From assembly GCA_947459055.1 (NCBI GenBank), contig CANHCG010000005.1, positions 1-16,810 on the forward strand: a DNA stretch of 16,810 bases. Direction: 5' to 3'. The notes under the pieces are model-generated. The model was not told the origin of the DNA and ran no database searches. It worked only from the letters and a program-made list of their open reading frames with translations. Shown here one piece after another: positions 14,998-16,810 of this stretch (positions within the stretch are counted from its first letter, which is position 1; each line of letters starts with the position of its first letter). This DNA comes from Cytophagaceae bacterium. GTDB lineage: Bacteria; Bacteroidota; Bacteroidia; Cytophagales; Spirosomataceae. The position numbers and the translations under genes are program-made.

Positions 14998-15507
14998 ATG
15001 AGCAGTTCGATTCAATGGAAATGGTATGGGATGCTATTGCTAACTGTCGCAATGCAAATCTTGTTTCTGCGTGATTTGGCTATTGGGAATTTAGGTTTTT
15101 GCTTTTTGTATTTATGGGCCTTAGTGAAAGCACCGATTCAAACTCCAACGGCCTTATTACTCATCGGTAGTTTTGCCTTAGGGTGGGTCGTAGATATATT
15201 TTATAATACCCATGGCATGCATGCCTTTGCCTGTGTTTTTATCGCGATGTTGAGACCCGTTATTTTTAAAATTCTGACGCCGGCTAATGGCTACGATGAA
15301 CGATCCTCCGTTTCATTGGCGGAAATGAAAGCCCTTTGGTTTTTTCCTTATCTTTTTAGTATGATGTTTGTGCACCATGTCATCCTCTTTTTATTGGAGG
15401 CTATGGATGGGTCATTAATCGGAATCAGTTTGTTGAGGGCATTTTTCAGTGCTTTTTTAGGGATTCTTATTTTCGGTTTGTTAGAACTCTTTAGTCAAAC
15501 TAAATAA
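14998..15507 (+). CDS. mreD: Rod shape-determining protein MreD
   Basis: A 169-residue polytopic inner-membrane protein with about five predicted hydrophobic helices (roughly 11-24, 30-45, 50-69, 76-92 and the two C-terminal stretches around 115-133 and 143-165). The LGWVVDIFYNTHGMHAFACVFIAMLRP block (about 61-87) corresponds to the conserved MreD segment around DxF. MreD is the third membrane partner of the elongation complex. Sequence conservation in this family is low, so the call rests on topology, length and the position 1 base after mreC. In many Bacteroidota the PBP2 gene (mrdA) and rodA come next, whereas here a sigma factor gene follows after 77 bases. Confidence 0.9.
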   Translation: MSSSIQWKWYGMLLLTVAMQILFLRDLAIGNLGFCFLYLWALVKAPIQTPTALLLIGSFALGWVVDIFYNTHGMHAFACVFIAMLRPVIFKILTPANGYDERSSVSLAEMKALWFFPYLFSMMFVHHVILFLLEAMDGSLIGISLLRAFFSAFLGILIFGLLELFSQTK

Positions 15508-15512
15508 GCCTT

Positions 15513-15543
15513 TTTGTCATTAATTTTTACGGTATCATAATTG
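15513..15543 (+). promoter_or_regulatory. Possible weak promoter of the ECF sigma gene
   Basis: TTTG at 15513-15516 is followed after 19 bases by CATAATTG (15536-15543), which matches only four of the six fixed positions of TAnnTTTG. Spacing is right but the -7 box is poor. It would start transcription near 15550. The gene may instead be transcribed from mreB, since no terminator is visible after mreD. Confidence 0.25.
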
Positions 15544-15584
15544 ATAGTACCCCGGCTACGTTACTACGTAATAAAGCCTATCAA
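15533..15584 (+). promoter_or_regulatory. Mutually exclusive RNA stems directly before the sigma factor start codon
   Basis: TTGATAG (15541-15547) pairs with CTATCAA (15578-15584), whose last base abuts the ATG at 15585. Inside lies a second hairpin, TACGT (15557-15561) with ACGTA (15566-15570) around TACT. Part of the same left arm, TGATA (15542-15546), can instead pair with TATCA just upstream (15533-15537) across a 4-base loop. The first fold would bury the ribosome entry region and the second would free it. Function is inference. Confidence 0.35.
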
Positions 15585-16172
15585 ATGGATGTCTCAGTAG
15601 AAGATAAAATTATTCCGGAAGCAAAAGCTAGGGAAATTTTTGAAAAAGAATTTATGCCTCATTTGGATGCGATGTACAATTTCGCACTGAAATTAACTGC
15701 CGATGAGGATGATGCGCAGGATCTGGTTCAGGATACTTGCGTCAAAGCCTTTCGTTTCATTGGGTCTTTTGAACCCGGAACCTATGCGAAAGCGTGGTTA
15801 TTTAGAATTTTAAAAAATAATTTCATCAATGATTACCGGAAGAAATCCCGGGGTCCTTCCAAGGTTGAATTTGAGTGGGTCGAGCAATCCATTTCGGGAG
15901 AGGATGAATTTGCCGAACCTGCCTATTTCGCGGATTTACATGCGGAAACGGTACAGGATATGATGGGAGATGAAATTACAGCCGCCGTACAATCCTTGCC
16001 CGTTGATTTTCGAATGATAATCATACTCTGCGATTTAGAGGAATTTAGTTATGAAGAAATGGCTAAAATCCTACATATCCCAATTGGTACTGTGCGATCC
16101 CGATTGCATCGCGCACGGGCGCTTTTGAAAGAGAAATTAGCGGAATATGCGAAGAAAAAAGGATATCACTGA
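15585..16172 (+). CDS. ECF-family RNA polymerase sigma factor
   Basis: A 195-residue group IV sigma factor. Region 2 (about 23-90) includes HLDAMYNFALKLTADEDDAQDLVQDTCVKAFRF and AWLFRILKNNFINDYRKKS, covering core binding and -10 recognition. A linker with an acidic stretch follows (about 91-128). Region 4 (about 130-186) ends with FSYEEMAKILHIPIGTVRSRLHRARALLKEKL, the helix-turn-helix that contacts the -35 element. There is no region 3 and no C-terminal extension beyond a basic tail, as in typical RpoE/SigH-like factors. The ATG at 15585 is the first suitable start and leaves a usual-length N-terminus. A small Cys/His protein, likely its anti-sigma, follows after 73 bases, and guanylate kinase comes next. 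The regulon and the signal are unknown. Confidence 0.93.
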   Translation: MDVSVEDKIIPEAKAREIFEKEFMPHLDAMYNFALKLTADEDDAQDLVQDTCVKAFRFIGSFEPGTYAKAWLFRILKNNFINDYRKKSRGPSKVEFEWVEQSISGEDEFAEPAYFADLHAETVQDMMGDEITAAVQSLPVDFRMIIILCDLEEFSYEEMAKILHIPIGTVRSRLHRARALLKEKLAEYAKKKGYH

Positions 16173-16245
16173 CAAGTTGGCATACCCTATATGAACTTTT
16201 ACCTAATTTTTCATGTTGTAATTTTTTGAATGTAGCCCCAAACTA

Positions 16246-16518
16246 ATGAAATCAAGTTGTGAACAACATCATGAGTGCATGAAAGTGATTCAACGCATCA
16301 TCGATCGGGAAGCCACGCCGGAAGAGGAAGCCGCGTTTTTAGCCAATAAAAATCAATGCATGCCCTGTCAGGATGGCTATGAGTTAGAGCTATCCTTGAA
16401 AAATGCTATTCAATCCAAATGTGCAGTCAAATGTCCGGAACAGCTTTTTGCTAAAATTCGCGCAAAACTTTTTCTACTTTTCATCCTTATTTCCATACTA
16501 ATTCCCTTATTTTGTTAG
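16246..16518 (+). CDS. Small zinc-finger-type anti-sigma factor with hydrophobic C-terminal tail
   Basis: A 90-residue protein just downstream of the sigma gene, the usual place for its antagonist. It has Cys5, His8, His9 and Cys11 (CEQHHEC), an acidic amphipathic helix and a CMPC pair (Cys38, Cys41), resembling the compact ZAS/zf-HC2 anti-sigma fold that masks an ECF sigma. In the canonical H-x3-C-x2-C motif the position of the His holds Asn34, so the N-terminal His/Cys residues would have to supply ligands, or metal binding is altered. After KIRAK (about 70-74) the protein ends in about 16 strongly hydrophobic residues (LFLLFILISILIPLFC), which look like a tail anchor or a read-on past the usual soluble end. 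The 73 bases before the gene hold no clear promoter or hairpin. Two further cysteines (59, 63) are present. Confidence 0.72.
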   Translation: MKSSCEQHHECMKVIQRIIDREATPEEEAAFLANKNQCMPCQDGYELELSLKNAIQSKCAVKCPEQLFAKIRAKLFLLFILISILIPLFC

Positions 16519-16541
16519 CTAATCCACGTAATAAATAATTT

Positions 16542-16810
16542 TTGGAAGGGAAACTCATCATATTTTCAGCTCCTTCAGGTTCTGGTAAAACGACCATCGT
16601 GAAGGAATTATTGAAGAACAATACAAATCTAGGTTTTTCGATTTCTGCGTGCACCCGCGACAAAAGAGGGCGTTCTGAACAGGATGGGCAAGATTATTAT
16701 TTTTTAACGCCAGATAATTTTCGTGAGCGAATTAATCAGGATGAGTTTGTTGAGTGGGAAGAGGTTTATCCAGGCGCATATTATGGCACCTTAAAGTCGG
16801 AAATTGAACG
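16542..16810 (+). CDS. gmk: Guanylate kinase, N-terminal part (3' end outside window)
   Basis: The first 89 codons of guanylate kinase, which phosphorylates GMP to GDP with ATP in the cytoplasm. The reading [20 protein letters not shown] carries the P-loop (SGSGKTT, Lys16). It is followed by [24 protein letters not shown], with the SxxxTR and DGxDYYF residues that bind GMP, and by [21 protein letters not shown]. The frame has TAA two codons before and no ATG, so the start must be the TTG at 16542-16544. That gives the [16 protein letters not shown]-terminus usual for this phylum. The gene lies 23 bases after the anti-sigma stop with no visible promoter between them, so co-transcription with the sigma gene is likely. 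It runs off the window. Confidence 0.95.
   Translation, partial: MEGKLIIFSAPSGSGKTTIVKELLKNNTNLGFSISACTRDKRGRSEQDGQDYYFLTPDNFRERINQDEFVEWEEVYPGAYYGTLKSEIE

Noticed and set aside
16173..16245. Possible sigma-54 promoter (TTGGCAT) before the anti-sigma gene
   Set aside because: No matching GC-containing -12 element follows at the required spacing, so only part of the consensus is present.
1..16810. CRISPR arrays, insertion sequences, tRNA or rRNA genes, integration sites
   Set aside because: Both strands were read for spaced direct repeats, terminal inverted repeats, transposase motifs and tRNA-like cloverleaf features, and none was seen. The only sizeable repeat is the coding array in rluB.

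Overview
This window looks like chromosomal DNA of a member of the Bacteroidota, most likely the order Cytophagales. The grounds are a large secreted protease with a type IX secretion (T9SS) C-terminal sorting domain, a PorE-like OmpA lipoprotein, a dihydroorotase with the DDQVHFREPG motif, TAnnTTTG promoter boxes and A-rich leaders without clear Shine-Dalgarno sequences. The genus cannot be fixed from the sequence alone. No tRNA, rRNA, CRISPR array, insertion sequence or phage gene was seen, and the window reads as ordinary core genome. The longest stretch without a gene is 279 bases.

Layout. (1) 1-2126, plus strand: the 3' end of a GDP-L-fucose synthase gene, a SAM-dependent methyltransferase and an AcuI/YhdH-type NADPH reductase, packed with a 1-base overlap and a 3-base gap. 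(2) 10060-2123, minus strand: PorE-like lipoprotein, dihydroorotase, RNase HII and a 1321-residue T9SS-targeted subtilisin. They are packed so tightly (11-base overlap, 0-base gap, 20-base gap) that one transcript is likely. This operon meets region 1 tail to tail, and the two end genes share the palindrome TTAA as their stop codons. (3) 10184-11878, plus strand: an RluB-type 23S rRNA pseudouridine synthase with a roughly 330-residue disordered extension holding four 81-bp tandem repeats. It is divergent from region 2, with one promoter box facing each way. A strong bidirectional terminator ends it. (4) 12839-11913, minus strand: an AraC-family regulator with a canonical Bacteroidota promoter. 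(5) 13119-15507, plus strand: mreB-mreC-mreD, the cell-shape operon, divergent from the regulator. (6) 15585-16810, plus strand: an ECF sigma factor, a small Cys/His anti-sigma-like protein with a hydrophobic tail, and the start of guanylate kinase.

How the parts relate. The lipoprotein and the protease are respectively a probable T9SS component and a T9SS cargo in one operon, joined by two housekeeping enzymes. MreB, MreC and MreD are the scaffold and membrane partners of lateral wall synthesis. The usual next genes (PBP2 and RodA) are absent, and a sigma/anti-sigma pair takes their place.

Two genes (the protease and guanylate kinase) can only start at TTG. The most interesting non-coding signals are an ATAGGTCAT-N10-TAnnTTTG arrangement shared by the rluB and mreB promoters, a cluster of TTTGWC half-sites over the AraC gene promoter, and a potentially switchable RNA structure directly before the sigma factor start codon. 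No clearly undescribed system was found.
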